Assembly: GCA_029941115.1 (NCBI GenBank) | Contig: JAPYRK010000001.1 | Span: forward strand, 101,322-165,321 | From: Dehalococcoidia bacterium | Lineage (GTDB): Bacteria > Chloroflexota > Dehalococcoidia > UBA2979 | DNA length: 64,000 bases | Reading direction: 5' to 3' | In this document: piece by piece, positions 1-9,687 of the stretch | Numbering within the stretch: the first letter of the stretch is position 1 | Layout: each line of letters opens with the position of its first letter | Notes under the pieces: generated by a model | What the model was told of the DNA's origin: nothing | The model's database searches: none | The model's input: only the letters and a program-made list of their open reading frames with translations | Made by a program: the position numbers and the translations under genes

Positions 1-2
1 GC

Positions 3-671
3 TCGTCTTGGATGACTACGTTTCCATCCATTTCGATTAAACTTGCTAAAGATCAGGGACTCGCCCCAAATCCATCAAAAATATCGGGCGTGTGCGGGCG
101 ATTACTCTGTTGCCTAACCTTCGAAGTAGACGCCTACAGAGAAATCGCTGGAACACTGCCTAAAGTCGGCAAGACCATCAGCACCCCTGCAGGCAAAGCG
201 AAGATTCTCTCAATCAATTACCTAAGTGAAACAGTGAGGCTTCACTTCAAAGACACGGGAGAAATCATTCAAATATCTGTCGCGGAATTACGCTCGCAGA
301 TGGGCACTACCGTGAGACCAATTGAACTTGATAGTAAAGTCGAAGCGGCTGTTCGTATAGAGGATGAAGAACGCCAAAAAAATTTATTGGCCGTGCTCAC
401 GCCAGTAGACACGCCGCCTGAAAAGGAATCTGATCCAAGTCGCAAGCAGCCCGAGAAGCGGAAGCAGGACAAAAATAAAAGTAGGTCACGACGTAGTACT
501 ACCACGAGCAAGAGTAGTAGTAGCCAAATCGCTCGCCGGCGACCCGCCGGTACAAAGGCAGAAAAAACCTCATCCGAAGAAAAAAACTCGCCACAAACCA
601 AAAATCGTCGCCGTGGAAAACGCGGCGGCAGACGACGTAATCCTGAAAGCGAGAGCTCGCGAACCGACTAG
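3..671 (+). CDS. PSP1-domain (RicT/YaaT-like) protein, 5' truncated by the window edge, basic C-terminal tail
   Basis: SISIKLAKDQGLAPNPSKISGVCGRLLCCL motif typical of PSP1 C-terminal domain; frame is open upstream of the annotated ATG to the window edge. Confidence 0.8.
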   Translation, partial: SSWMTTFPSISIKLAKDQGLAPNPSKISGVCGRLLCCLTFEVDAYREIAGTLPKVGKTISTPAGKAKILSINYLSETVRLHFKDTGEIIQISVAELRSQMGTTVRPIELDSKVEAAVRIEDEERQKNLLAVLTPVDTPPEKESDPSRKQPEKRKQDKNKSRSRRSTTTSKSSSSQIARRRPAGTKAEKTSSEEKNSPQTKNRRRGKRGGRRRNPESESSRTD

Positions 672-695
672 ACTAATTGTATAGGGAAATAAACA

Positions 696-1538
696 ATGAC
701 TAAATTAAAAAGTGCGATTACACCTACTGATTGGATTATGAATAATCTCAATGATCCTGACACTATTTTCCTGCACACTGGGGCTGAAATTGCTGAATAC
801 GACGAGGGACACCTGCTGAAAGCCGTGTGGGCAGATGGCTATGAAGACTTTACAACCGAACGTGAAGGGATCCGGGCTCTAGTGCCAGAAAAACATCAAC
901 TTGAGTCTACTTTGGGCAGAATGGGGATCTTAGGTAAAAACGGAGCGCAAAAGATAATTTGTATGGCCAGAGATATATCACCGTGGCCCTACAGAGCATA
1001 CTGGGTACTGAAATATTTCGGTGTTGAAAATGTGTCCGTTGCTGCTACTTCGGTCGCCACTATGGAAAAAATTGGATTTTCTACAACCACATCTAGAATT
1101 AATACGATTACAGTACCTTGCGAAATCAACGCAGCAAACCAAAACATCATAATCGACAAGGAAGGCGTTCTAGCTGTCAGTAATAATCAAAAGACCGGCT
1201 TGATCCTCGACTGCCGCTCACGCGAAGAGTATCTTGGTCTGCCAGGCCAGCATCCTGCTACAAGGTATGGACGGATCCCTGGAGCATCACATTTGAATTG
1301 GGAAGATTTATTAGATGAAGACGCACGACTGCTTGATACCAAACAACTCATCGGTCTATATGCCAAGTCGGGAATTGACGGAAATACGCCAGTCTATCCA
1401 TACTGTGGCGGAGGTATTAGATCAGCAGTCTCTTGGTTTGTAATGTCTGAACTCTTAGGTTGGGCAAACACGAAAAACTATGATGGGTCTTGGGCAGAAT
1501 GGTCCTACCTCGAACACCTACCAATTGAGACAAACTGA
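696..1538 (+). CDS. Sulfurtransferase, tandem rhodanese domains
   Basis: Two rhodanese-like halves; active-site-like YPYCGGGIRS near the C-terminus. Confidence 0.85.
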   Translation: MTKLKSAITPTDWIMNNLNDPDTIFLHTGAEIAEYDEGHLLKAVWADGYEDFTTEREGIRALVPEKHQLESTLGRMGILGKNGAQKIICMARDISPWPYRAYWVLKYFGVENVSVAATSVATMEKIGFSTTTSRINTITVPCEINAANQNIIIDKEGVLAVSNNQKTGLILDCRSREEYLGLPGQHPATRYGRIPGASHLNWEDLLDEDARLLDTKQLIGLYAKSGIDGNTPVYPYCGGGIRSAVSWFVMSELLGWANTKNYDGSWAEWSYLEHLPIETN

Positions 1539-1542
1539 TTAC

Positions 1543-2025
1543 TCACTTGCTGGTAGCAATTTGGTCGGCATGATCGCGAATATGATCCGCATGACTTGCC
1601 ACCCGCTGCCTAAGCGAACGACTGTTGCCATCAACTACTCCCCGACGACCCCACGCTGCATCCGGAGTGTGAGCCAATAACCCAACGGTTTCCTGTATTT
1701 CTTGATCTATATAGTTCAAAAGCTCCAAACTCGACCCATTCATAAAACCACGCGTCTGGATTTCGTGATCCTCGGTCACTGGCAGTCTTTGTGGATCAGT
1801 CATAGTTATCATACGATGAATGAATACACCATTTACATGAACATAAACGCCAATATGAGCAAGGGTTCGCTTAGCCGACCAAATATCGTCAGATCGCCCT
1901 AATCGCATCTCCGCCTCAGAAAATGAGCTCACAACTGCCCTTAGCTCTGTTCTGACTTGAACTAAATCATCGACAAGGTGAGCGTACTTTTCCGGGGCTC
2001 CGGTCACAAAGTCGATACGCGACAT
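1543..2025 (-). CDS. DinB-family protein
   Basis: DinB-like pattern with spaced His residues (SAKRTLAHIGVYVH, ASHADHIRDHADQI). Confidence 0.65.
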   Translation of the reverse strand: MSRIDFVTGAPEKYAHLVDDLVQVRTELRAVVSSFSEAEMRLGRSDDIWSAKRTLAHIGVYVHVNGVFIHRMITMTDPQRLPVTEDHEIQTRGFMNGSSLELLNYIDQEIQETVGLLAHTPDAAWGRRGVVDGNSRSLRQRVASHADHIRDHADQIATSK

Positions 2026-2072
2026 GCTAGCCTCAATTCATAATCAGTATATTGAAAACCATAATTCAATTC

Positions 2073-2567
2073 TCAACTATAAACAGTTGAATCCAACTCA
2101 AACATTAACTCAACCTCTACTGAAGAACCGAGAGGTAAAGCGGAAACTCCGACGGCCGCTCTAGCGCCCATACCCACCTCGGGGCCAAACACATCAATTA
2201 ATAGCTGACTTGCGCCATCTATAACCTTAGGTTGTTGATGAAAATCAGGCGCCGAGGCAACATACCCTGATAACTTCACTAGTCGAATTCCATCCAATCC
2301 GCCTATGAACTTTTTCACCGCCGCCAGACCATTAACAGTACATACCCGAGCTGCTTGGGCTGCCAAATCAACTCCCACACTCTCGCCTACCACTCCTGGA
2401 TATACAAGAGAGCCCTCACTCATCGCTATCTGTCCAGACACGTACAAATAAGAACCTCCACGCCGAACTGGTTGATATAACGCTAAAGGGTTAGCTGTCT
2501 CTGGCAACGAAATCCCCAATGCTGCCAATTTTTCCTCTACCTCGCTTGAATATACAGGCGGTTCCAC
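2073..2567 (-). CDS. RidA/YjgF-family protein
   Basis: YLYVSGQIAMSEGSLVYPGVVGESVGVDLAAQAARVC and C-terminal RAAVGVSALPLGSSVEVE motifs; GTG start preceded by AGGAG. Confidence 0.85.
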   Translation of the reverse strand: MEPPVYSSEVEEKLAALGISLPETANPLALYQPVRRGGSYLYVSGQIAMSEGSLVYPGVVGESVGVDLAAQAARVCTVNGLAAVKKFIGGLDGIRLVKLSGYVASAPDFHQQPKVIDGASQLLIDVFGPEVGMGARAAVGVSALPLGSSVEVELMFELDSTVYS

Positions 2568-2606
2568 TTTTATCTCCTTTCACATACGAACGAATTACCA
2601 CAACAA

Positions 2607-3482
2607 TTACAACTGATTCTCCCCAAGAACACTATCAAGGATGCCCGTAAGCTCCTCATCAGAATAAAAATAAATTGTAAGCGCACCGGCGCCTTTTGAA
2701 TTACGACGCAACTTAACTTTTGTACCCAGTGCTTGTTGGGCGGCATCCTCAAGGCCAGCAATCTCAGGGTTTCTAGCCCCTGACTTCGTGATCAGCTTCC
2801 TCCCATTCTTAGCCATCAACCGCTCAAGATCTCTAACACTGAGTTGCTTAGATACAACTAATTCACATAGCCTTACTTGTTCCAACTCATCTTGAATCTG
2901 AAGCAAAGTTCGGGCGTGGCCGGAGGAAATGGATCCATCACGCAAATACCCCTGAGCTCCGACAGAAAGATCAAGAAGGCGTAGAACATTTGCAACCCCG
3001 CTTCTTGAACGACCCAGACGATCACCAATCTCCTGTTGGGTCAAACCAAATTTTTCCTGAAGCTGCCTAAATGCCTCAGCCTCCTCAAGTGCACTCAAGT
3101 CAGCGCGCTGCAGGTTTTCCACTAAAGCCAGCATCAAATGATTACTCTCATGCATCTCGCGCACCACACACGGAATGCTGTCCAAACCAGCCGCACGTGC
3201 TGCGCGCCATCGACGCTCGCCAGCAATGATGAGGAATTTGGACTTATCTAAATGCGACCTAGCGACCAAGATAGGTTGCAAAACGCCATGAGTCGCTATC
3301 GATTGCTTCAGAGTATCAAGCTCTCTTTCATCAAAATGCTTCCGTGGCTGTTCCGGATCTGGTGAGATACGCGAAACTTGAATCAGATTGCCCTTACTCT
3401 CTGTGATTGATGTATCTTTTTTTTGAGAAGCGCCTTGAAACAAAGCGTCTAATCCTCTTCCTAGACGGGGTGAACCACCCAT
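2607..3482 (-). CDS. parB: Chromosome partitioning protein ParB
   Basis: GLDALFQG N-terminus, PRKHFDERELDTLKQSIATHGVLQPILV, GERRWRAARAAG, and HTH region GLTQQEIGDRLGRSRSGVANVLRLL; ATG at 3482 has SD AAGG. Confidence 0.95.
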   Translation of the reverse strand: MGGSPRLGRGLDALFQGASQKKDTSITESKGNLIQVSRISPDPEQPRKHFDERELDTLKQSIATHGVLQPILVARSHLDKSKFLIIAGERRWRAARAAGLDSIPCVVREMHESNHLMLALVENLQRADLSALEEAEAFRQLQEKFGLTQQEIGDRLGRSRSGVANVLRLLDLSVGAQGYLRDGSISSGHARTLLQIQDELEQVRLCELVVSKQLSVRDLERLMAKNGRKLITKSGARNPEIAGLEDAAQQALGTKVKLRRNSKGAGALTIYFYSDEELTGILDSVLGENQL

Positions 3483-3502
3483 ATATACCATCCTTCTCTT
3501 CG

Positions 3503-5200
3503 TTACGGCTTTAAATCAAGCCTCTCGATTACTTCAAGTGCCAATGAGTTATAAGCAATTGCGCCAGCCGAACCAGGCGCATAGTCAGAAATTGTTTGCA
3601 TATGACTTGGTGCCTCAGCAAGTCTCACAGATCTTGGAATTACAGATTCAAATGTTGCAGCAAACCGCGATCTCACCTCTCGTTCAACCTCGGCGGCAAG
3701 ATTAGCTCGGCTATCAACCATTGTGAGTGCGATACCGAGAATTTGGAGCCCCGAATTCAAATTCTCCGTCACCAATTTAATAGTCTCCTGAAGCGAACTC
3801 AATCCCTCAAGTGCGAAATATTCACACTGCAGAGGTATTAAAACGAAATTCGAGGCCACCAAAGCGTTTATAGTCAAAAGGCCCAATGCGGGCGGACAAT
3901 CTATAATTATCACGTCAAAATTACTTTGCACCGACAAAAGTGCACTCTTTAAACGCGTCTCCCGAGCCATCGTACTCACTAACTCGATTTCAGCTCCCGC
4001 CAATGCCGTAGAACTCCCTAGCAGCGATAATCCAGGTGACTGGGTAGCAGCTAATAGCGTAGCGATGCTCTCACCCTCAATCAGTACCCGATAAAGAGCA
4101 TCACTTGACTCGCTGGCCTCTCTGCCAATCAATGAAGATGTCGCATTAGCTTGCGGATCCGAGTCAACCAATAAAATCCGTAATCCCATTCCACCAAGTA
4201 TTGCAGCGATCGACACGGCAGTCGTCGTCTTACCAACCCCGCCTTTCTGATTAGCAATTGCTATAATCACCGCGTGTTTTCGAAGATTGTCTTGCTCGAT
4301 AACTTGGCTTTTGACCTCGGAGTCACGAAGTATTGACCGAACTTCCGGCCAACGCGGCATCGGTGCTGGACCCGACTTCTCCACAGCCATCGCTCCATAA
4401 CCTACTGCCGTCTTCACTGCTGTAACCAGACTACTCCCTCTAGTTATAGCAAATGCGGCAGCAAACGAATCTCCAGCGCCGGTTGTGTCGATAGCCTTGG
4501 CTGGAATCGCATCAACAGTATAACTTGCGTCACGCAATCTAAGGTATGCCCCCTGATCTCCATTAGTGACAGCAACTAAGTCGCAGCTCGCAACCAATTC
4601 ATCCATGTCCGACTGCGACCAACTCTCGGTTTCAATGCGAGACAGAAAAATAGTCACACCGGGCCGACATAATTGCTTGAGGGTATCTGTCGGTGACGTA
4701 TTCATTCCAATACTTTGATCACCCTCTACAGTCCGCTGCAAACCCTGCGCAATAATCCACACTTTAGACTCTGGAAATCTCCGGTAAAAAGACTCTATAT
4801 CTATATCGTCCGGTATAAGTGGCCCAAAAATAATATTTTTGGGAGTAGGCCACTCCTCTGGTAAATCTGACGCACAAAGTGCCCTTGTAGGCCGATTAAC
4901 TAAACGCAACGAACGTTGGTCACTTGACCTCTCTTCAATACGAAAAGTAAGAGTATTCGGGTCCTCAACAATCTTGACCGTGTGACCTACCAATGCACTA
5001 CGATCCATATCCAGGCACCCAATAGTTAGGATATTTGCCCGTACGCCTAGCGCGGCTACTGTCCGACCGGCATAGCTTGGAACGCCACCTGTAGTTGATT
5101 CGTGTGCTGAAAACATATCACGAGTAACCGGACCCACTATCAGGACAGGCTCTGCCGAATGCGACACCTCGGACATATTTAGACGATCTAATTCTTCCAC
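3503..5200 (-). CDS. PfkB-family carbohydrate kinase fused to ParA/Soj partition ATPase
   Basis: N-terminal half ends with PfkB signature DTTGAGDSFAAAFA; C-terminal half begins IAIANQKGGVGKTTTAVSIAAIL (deviant Walker A of ParA) and contains DVIIIDCPPALGLLT; single uninterrupted ORF. Confidence 0.85.
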   Translation of the reverse strand: MEELDRLNMSEVSHSAEPVLIVGPVTRDMFSAHESTTGGVPSYAGRTVAALGVRANILTIGCLDMDRSALVGHTVKIVEDPNTLTFRIEERSSDQRSLRLVNRPTRALCASDLPEEWPTPKNIIFGPLIPDDIDIESFYRRFPESKVWIIAQGLQRTVEGDQSIGMNTSPTDTLKQLCRPGVTIFLSRIETESWSQSDMDELVASCDLVAVTNGDQGAYLRLRDASYTVDAIPAKAIDTTGAGDSFAAAFAITRGSSLVTAVKTAVGYGAMAVEKSGPAPMPRWPEVRSILRDSEVKSQVIEQDNLRKHAVIIAIANQKGGVGKTTTAVSIAAILGGMGLRILLVDSDPQANATSSLIGREASESSDALYRVLIEGESIATLLAATQSPGLSLLGSSTALAGAEIELVSTMARETRLKSALLSVQSNFDVIIIDCPPALGLLTINALVASNFVLIPLQCEYFALEGLSSLQETIKLVTENLNSGLQILGIALTMVDSRANLAAEVEREVRSRFAATFESVIPRSVRLAEAPSHMQTISDYAPGSAGAIAYNSLALEVIERLDLKP

Positions 5201-5284
5201 CGCACTGCCAAATCATCAAGGCTCTTATAGATGAGTCACAATAATAAACAATATTCACACAAAATAGTAAATTAAACCTCAGTA

Positions 5285-6310
5285 CTACTCCTCGCCGTCA
5301 ATGAACCCTTCTTCAGATTCCTCATCTGGCTCGTCTTCACTCTCAGCTGGTAGTACTTCAATTCTTCTGTCCCTGCCTCGTCCTATAGACTGGGTGACTA
5401 TGTCTGTACGGTCTTGCAAAGTTAAGTGAATTATTCTTCGGTCACCGGCTGACATTGGCTTTAACTCAATAATGTCACCGCTTTCACTAACATCATTCGC
5501 CACCTCATCCGCCAGCTCACGCAACCTATCATGATGCCTTCGACGGTACCCCTCTATATCTACAGAGAAAATAGGCGATCCTTGTTTTCCTTTACCCACT
5601 ATGGTATTTAGTAGGTATTGAAGCGAACTCAAAGTATCGCCACGTTTACCAATCAAAACACCTATATTATCTGCCGACTCCTCATCGGTCGCGTCAATCT
5701 CAAGAGTGACGTCACGACGCCCTCGATCAGTATCTGAATCCTCAGCCTCACTCATGGTTATTTCTGTCCCAGTAAACCCAAGAAGAGTCAGTACATCTCT
5801 AAGAGTACTACCGGCCTCATCCACCTCGTCGTCATACTCTCCAGAAGGCTGCGAAGGTAGATGCTGCGGCGACCCGGGAATCGGAATCTCATCGTCGTGA
5901 GAAACTCCTACTATTTCAGGTCTCTCAGCTGAGGAAGTATCTTCTTCCACCGAACTCGGCTCAATTTGGTCACTGGATCCGCCAATAATCTCATCACCCT
6001 GACTGTCGGACTGCTTCCTGGCTCGACTCGCTCCGGTCTTATCATTATCTCGATTGGCTCTCTTAGGGTCACCAGATCGTGGCCCGCGTTTACCTCTCTC
6101 TTTTCTAGGTCGGTTTGCCCTCGCCGTAATAACGACGACTGCGTCCTGTCCACCAATTCCTAAAAAACCCTCCTTAGCGTCTTTTTCTACGTCTACGTCG
6201 GCCTGATCCCGACTGATCCCGAGATCCGCCAGGCCCTGTTCTATCGCGTCCTCGACGCTTTTTGCGCTTACCGTCACCTGCCGGCTGTCCTGATCCTTCT
6301 GATTCGTCAC
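5285..6310 (-). CDS. khpB: Jag/KhpB RNA-binding protein (Jag-N, KH, R3H)
   Basis: KSVEDAIEQGLADLGISRDQADVDVEKDAKEGFLGIGG Jag-N motif; KH GVLIGKRGDTLSSLQYLLN; GTG at 6310 preceded by AAAAGGAG, preferred over the track start at 6343. Confidence 0.88.
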   Translation of the reverse strand: MTNQKDQDSRQVTVSAKSVEDAIEQGLADLGISRDQADVDVEKDAKEGFLGIGGQDAVVVITARANRPRKERGKRGPRSGDPKRANRDNDKTGASRARKQSDSQGDEIIGGSSDQIEPSSVEEDTSSAERPEIVGVSHDDEIPIPGSPQHLPSQPSGEYDDEVDEAGSTLRDVLTLLGFTGTEITMSEAEDSDTDRGRRDVTLEIDATDEESADNIGVLIGKRGDTLSSLQYLLNTIVGKGKQGSPIFSVDIEGYRRRHHDRLRELADEVANDVSESGDIIELKPMSAGDRRIIHLTLQDRTDIVTQSIGRGRDRRIEVLPAESEDEPDEESEEGFIDGEE

Positions 6311-7169
6311 TAGTGCTCTCCTTTTCTGAGCTCGCCTCTTCATTATCTTGAGAAACTATTCTTTCTTTACCAATTGATTCTGCGCTAGGTGGAATAAAAT
6401 CTTTCATTCCAATCTGTCGCCGAATTAAATCCGGAATCAATGAGCCCCAGCGGAAATCGCCCGGGCCAACAAAAATCCATTGCAACACTATTCCTATCAG
6501 GGTGCTACTTCCCCAATACAACCCCAATCCCGCCGGTGTCGCAAGAACAAACCAAGTAAACATCAACGGAAACATCCACTGCATCATCGTATTCATCTGC
6601 TGTTGGTTATCGCTACGACTCGCCAAATTCCTATTAGAAGAAATTCGCTGTTGCAACCACATAGAACAAAAAACCAATGCAGCTAGGGCAAAATCACCAT
6701 TTTCACCAAGATCAAGCCATAAAAAGTCCCTCGACAATGGAATACTATTCTGCAACCAGCCAACATTATACAAACGGTCTGACAATGCAACCACAGACTC
6801 GGGCGTGCTACCGAGAGTAATTCTGATAACCTGATAAAGTGCAATAAAAATAGGAAACTGTATGAGTTGAGGGCCCAAACACCCCAAAGGATTAACTCCC
6901 GCCTCACGGTAAAGCTTCATCGTCTCTTCCTGACGGCGTTTAGGATCTGAGTACTTTTTCTGAATCTCCTGCATCCGTGGTTGAATTTCCTGGAGCTTCT
7001 TCATAGAATTCAGCATTCTCACCGTCAAGGGGAATAAAAGGGCGCGCGACAAAAATGTAAAGAGTAGGAGTGCCAGCCCGTAATCACCAAATGCAATATT
7101 TGTGAGTCCCACCATCACATTTACTAGAGGGGTCTCTAAGAATGTTCGCCAGATTGCTCCTATAGGCAC
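6174..7169 (-). CDS. yidC: YidC/Oxa1 membrane insertase with basic C-terminal tail
   Basis: Oxa1-type FGDYGLALLLFTFLSRALLFPLTVRMLNSMKKLQEIQPRMQEIQKKY; GTG start with GGAG; Arg/Lys-rich C-terminus. Confidence 0.93.
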   Translation of the reverse strand: MPIGAIWRTFLETPLVNVMVGLTNIAFGDYGLALLLFTFLSRALLFPLTVRMLNSMKKLQEIQPRMQEIQKKYSDPKRRQEETMKLYREAGVNPLGCLGPQLIQFPIFIALYQVIRITLGSTPESVVALSDRLYNVGWLQNSIPLSRDFLWLDLGENGDFALAALVFCSMWLQQRISSNRNLASRSDNQQQMNTMMQWMFPLMFTWFVLATPAGLGLYWGSSTLIGIVLQWIFVGPGDFRWGSLIPDLIRRQIGMKDFIPPSAESIGKERIVSQDNEEASSEKESTSDESEGSGQPAGDGKRKKRRGRDRTGPGGSRDQSGSGRRRRRKRR

Positions 7170-7190
7170 AATAAACTCCTGATTCCAATC

Positions 7191-8390
7191 CTACTCATCA
7201 GTTTCACCTTGACGTGTCGAAAAAAGAAGTCGAGCAGAGCCACTCTGGGCGTCTATTTCTAATAATTGGTTATCTTTTGTAAGTATAATGAGCTTGTCTT
7301 CGATCAAAATAGGATTTGCGTCGATATCCCGACCAGTACTAGATTTCCAAAGCTTGTTTCCGGTATCAAGCTCCAACGCGAAAACAAGTCCCTTCCTGTC
7401 AACAAGTAGTAAAGCATCACGGTAAATCACTGGCCTGGCACGAAAATTCGACTGAAGATAGCTACGGAACCATAAAACACTGCCTGAATTAACATCAACC
7501 GAATAGATAGCTCCGCGGGTAGTAACTGCGTATAAGTTTGATCCATCAATCACCGGTTGGCCGACAATCCAACCATCTGTCGCAACCCTCCAGTCAATTT
7601 TGGGACCACCCAGATCAACTTTCAATAACTCCGACCCAAACGTGCCTATATAACTTGCCTGATTTATAAACAAGCCGTCCCCTGGCACACCACCGTCTAA
7701 ATTTAGCTGAGATACTATTTCACCAGCAAACAAGTCCAGAAAAATCATCTGTCCTTTACCTATATCAGTTAAAACAAGTGTATTTTGAAACACATGAAGA
7801 CGTGACCAAATTCGATCAGTACCAGTAGACCATCTCTGAAGTACTTCCCCCGAATTAGCTACTAACTTGAAAATTAACCCTTGATCAGTTGCTATATAAA
7901 GATAACCATCGACGAGGACGGGAGTTGAAATAACCTTTTCTCCCAACTCGGTAGCCCAAACCTCAGTCGGAATCTCAGTTACACCGTTCAAAAGAGATAA
8001 TTTTCTCACAATTCCAGAATTTGATACGATATATATGTCATCTTGCCCAACAATTAATGGTGTCGAATAAAGCGGATCGCTGGAAAACTCGTTACTAGAC
8101 CCTCCACCAAACAAGCCACTCAAAAAGCCGCCACCTTCGTCATCGATATCTTCAAGTTGTACTTCTGGAAAAGACCAAAGCAACATAGGATTCGACTGCT
8201 CTGATATATCAAGACCGGAAATACGGCCTCGATCCACCTGGGCTAGCAGAATTGAGTCTGTTAACTCTAGCGGAGGGGACCAGCCCTCAGGACCAGCAAG
8301 TCGTGCGCCACAGGCAGACCCTAAAACTAGAATAAGCATCACACCGATAACTGCATAAATCGCAGAAATAGATTGTTTCACGTGAAACAT
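7191..8390 (-). CDS. PQQ-like beta-propeller lipoprotein
   Basis: Lipobox LVLGSAC; repeated blades such as SGSVLWFRSYL and TGNKLWKSST; start proposed at ATG 8390 (MFHVKQ), which overlaps parS. Confidence 0.75.
   Translation of the reverse strand: MFHVKQSISAIYAVIGVMLILVLGSACGARLAGPEGWSPPLELTDSILLAQVDRGRISGLDISEQSNPMLLWSFPEVQLEDIDDEGGGFLSGLFGGGSSNEFSSDPLYSTPLIVGQDDIYIVSNSGIVRKLSLLNGVTEIPTEVWATELGEKVISTPVLVDGYLYIATDQGLIFKLVANSGEVLQRWSTGTDRIWSRLHVFQNTLVLTDIGKGQMIFLDLFAGEIVSQLNLDGGVPGDGLFINQASYIGTFGSELLKVDLGGPKIDWRVATDGWIVGQPVIDGSNLYAVTTRGAIYSVDVNSGSVLWFRSYLQSNFRARPVIYRDALLLVDRKGLVFALELDTGNKLWKSSTGRDIDANPILIEDKLIILTKDNQLLEIDAQSGSARLLFSTRQGETDE
8374..8389. promoter_or_regulatory. parS centromere site (TGTTTCACGTGAAACA)
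   Basis: Perfect 16-bp palindrome identical to the Bacillus-type parS consensus; parA/parB lie about 3-5 kb away. Confidence 0.93.
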
Positions 8391-8449
8391 CTTACCCACA
8401 GTCACGTACTCCAAATCATAAATGCTAATGCGCCTATCCATTTGAACAT

Positions 8450-8722
8450 TTACATAACCGGATCATATCCGCTATCCCCGCCAGGGCGACACCTAAATAA
8501 TCGTCCCACAATCTTTACCAACGCCCGAATCGGTCCATATTTCTCCAGCGCCTTTATTGCATACTCAGAGCATGTCGGTTCGAATCGACATGCCGGGCTC
8601 AGTTGTGGAGACAGGTAACTCTGGTATAAACGTACAAGCGACAAAAGTGCCTTACTGCCCAAATTGCTAATTACGGTCATTAACTCAACCCGCTCACTAA
8701 ATCTAGGAATAAGGACTTTCAT
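8450..8722 (-). CDS. yidD: Membrane protein insertion efficiency factor YidD
   Basis: LVRLYQSYLSPQLSPACRFEPTCSEYAIKALEKYG; between yidC and rnpA. Confidence 0.93.
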   Translation of the reverse strand: MKVLIPRFSERVELMTVISNLGSKALLSLVRLYQSYLSPQLSPACRFEPTCSEYAIKALEKYGPIRALVKIVGRLFRCRPGGDSGYDPVM

Positions 8723-8842
8723 ACCTGCTGTTCAGCTCAAACGCCTGCGTCTTACTTAGATTAATACAGTTTCGGTGATGACAGACGACAGACTACCTAG
8801 ACATAAAAGACTAATGCTTTAGGCTACTACGCGCGACAGTAA

Positions 8843-9199
8843 CTAGTACCTGACACCCAGATTAAGCCTTGAAAAACAATACTTCATCTCTTGACTCAGA
8901 TCGACAAAAGTCGCCAACCTTGCTTCTGGTCGAGCAATTATGACCACCAAGCAATCCGTCCGTAGACAATAACCGCGGATAATACTCTTAATTCGTCTAC
9001 GAACGAGGTTACGTTGAACCGCATTACCAACTTTTTTACTGACGGTAATCCCAACTCGACCCCTTAGTGACTCGACCTCGTCCACTAATGCAAGAACAGT
9101 GATCAACTTACCCCGCGACCGATCGCCTTGATGCATCACCAAATCAAAGTCCGCACGTCTTTGCATGGTTTCTAATTTTGTCTTATATTTGGTCATCAC
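8843..9199 (-). CDS. rnpA: Ribonuclease P protein component
   Basis: VGITVSKKVGNAVQRNLVRRRIKSIIR signature; next to rpmH. Confidence 0.92.
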   Translation of the reverse strand: MMTKYKTKLETMQRRADFDLVMHQGDRSRGKLITVLALVDEVESLRGRVGITVSKKVGNAVQRNLVRRRIKSIIRGYCLRTDCLVVIIARPEARLATFVDLSQEMKYCFSRLNLGVRY

Positions 9200-9252
9200 A
9201 AATCAGCTTCATTATGCTTTCGACATAACAGATTTTCTACCGAATATCGACT

Positions 9253-9387
9253 CTAAACTGACAGTCGAACCCTACCGCGTGCTCGCCTGCGGCGAATAAC
9301 TGCCCGCCCACCTTTAGTGGACATCCTACTTCTGAATCCTAGCTTACGCTTACGCGGAAGGCGTTTAGGTTGCCAAGTCCTCTTCAC
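9253..9387 (-). CDS. rpmH: 50S ribosomal protein L34 (not in the ORF track because of length)
   Basis: Manual reverse-strand translation: [44 protein letters not shown], 44 aa, GTG start with AGGTG upstream. Confidence 0.95.
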   Translation of the reverse strand: MKRTWQPKRLPRKRKLGFRSRMSTKGGRAVIRRRRARGRVRLSV

Positions 9388-9554
9388 AATTATTCACCTT
9401 CCTACAACACCAATGCCCTAAACTGATTTAAAGCAGGCAGACTAAAGATTCTAATCTGCCCTTTTGTCTAAAGCAAACCTGCCACCAAATTTACGGGCCG
9501 ATATGGAGCAAGAACACACGGCGAGACTCGTGTATCCTAACTTGTGTTTATAGC

Positions 9555-9629
9555 GCCACTGTAGCTCAGCGGTAGAGCAACGGTTTTGTAAACCGTCGGT
9601 CGAGGGTTCGATTCCCTCCGGTGGCTCCA
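9555..9629 (+). tRNA. tRNA-Thr (anticodon TGT)
   Basis: Cloverleaf: acceptor GCCACTG/CGGTGGC, anticodon stem ACGGT/ACCGT with loop TTTGTAA, TPsiC arm GGTTCGATTCC, encoded CCA. Confidence 0.95.
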
Positions 9630-9687
9630 TAATCAAAAGATTCGCTTGGGGATGCATGCCACAGACATCACATTAGCGATCCTCAAG

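Noticed and set aside
269-601. Minus-strand ORF opposite the PSP1 gene
   Set aside because: Low-complexity antisense of the basic tail.
3596-3841. Plus-strand ORF opposite the ParA domain
   Set aside because: No homology signal and antisense to conserved ParA sequence.
8392-8400. TTACCCACA as a DnaA box next to parS
   Set aside because: One mismatch from TTATCCACA, single copy, within or near a coding start; not enough to call an origin.
8373-8618. Plus-strand ORF starting MFHVKH
   Set aside because: The start arises from the palindromic parS site; it is antisense to yidD and the lipoprotein and has no recognisable domain.
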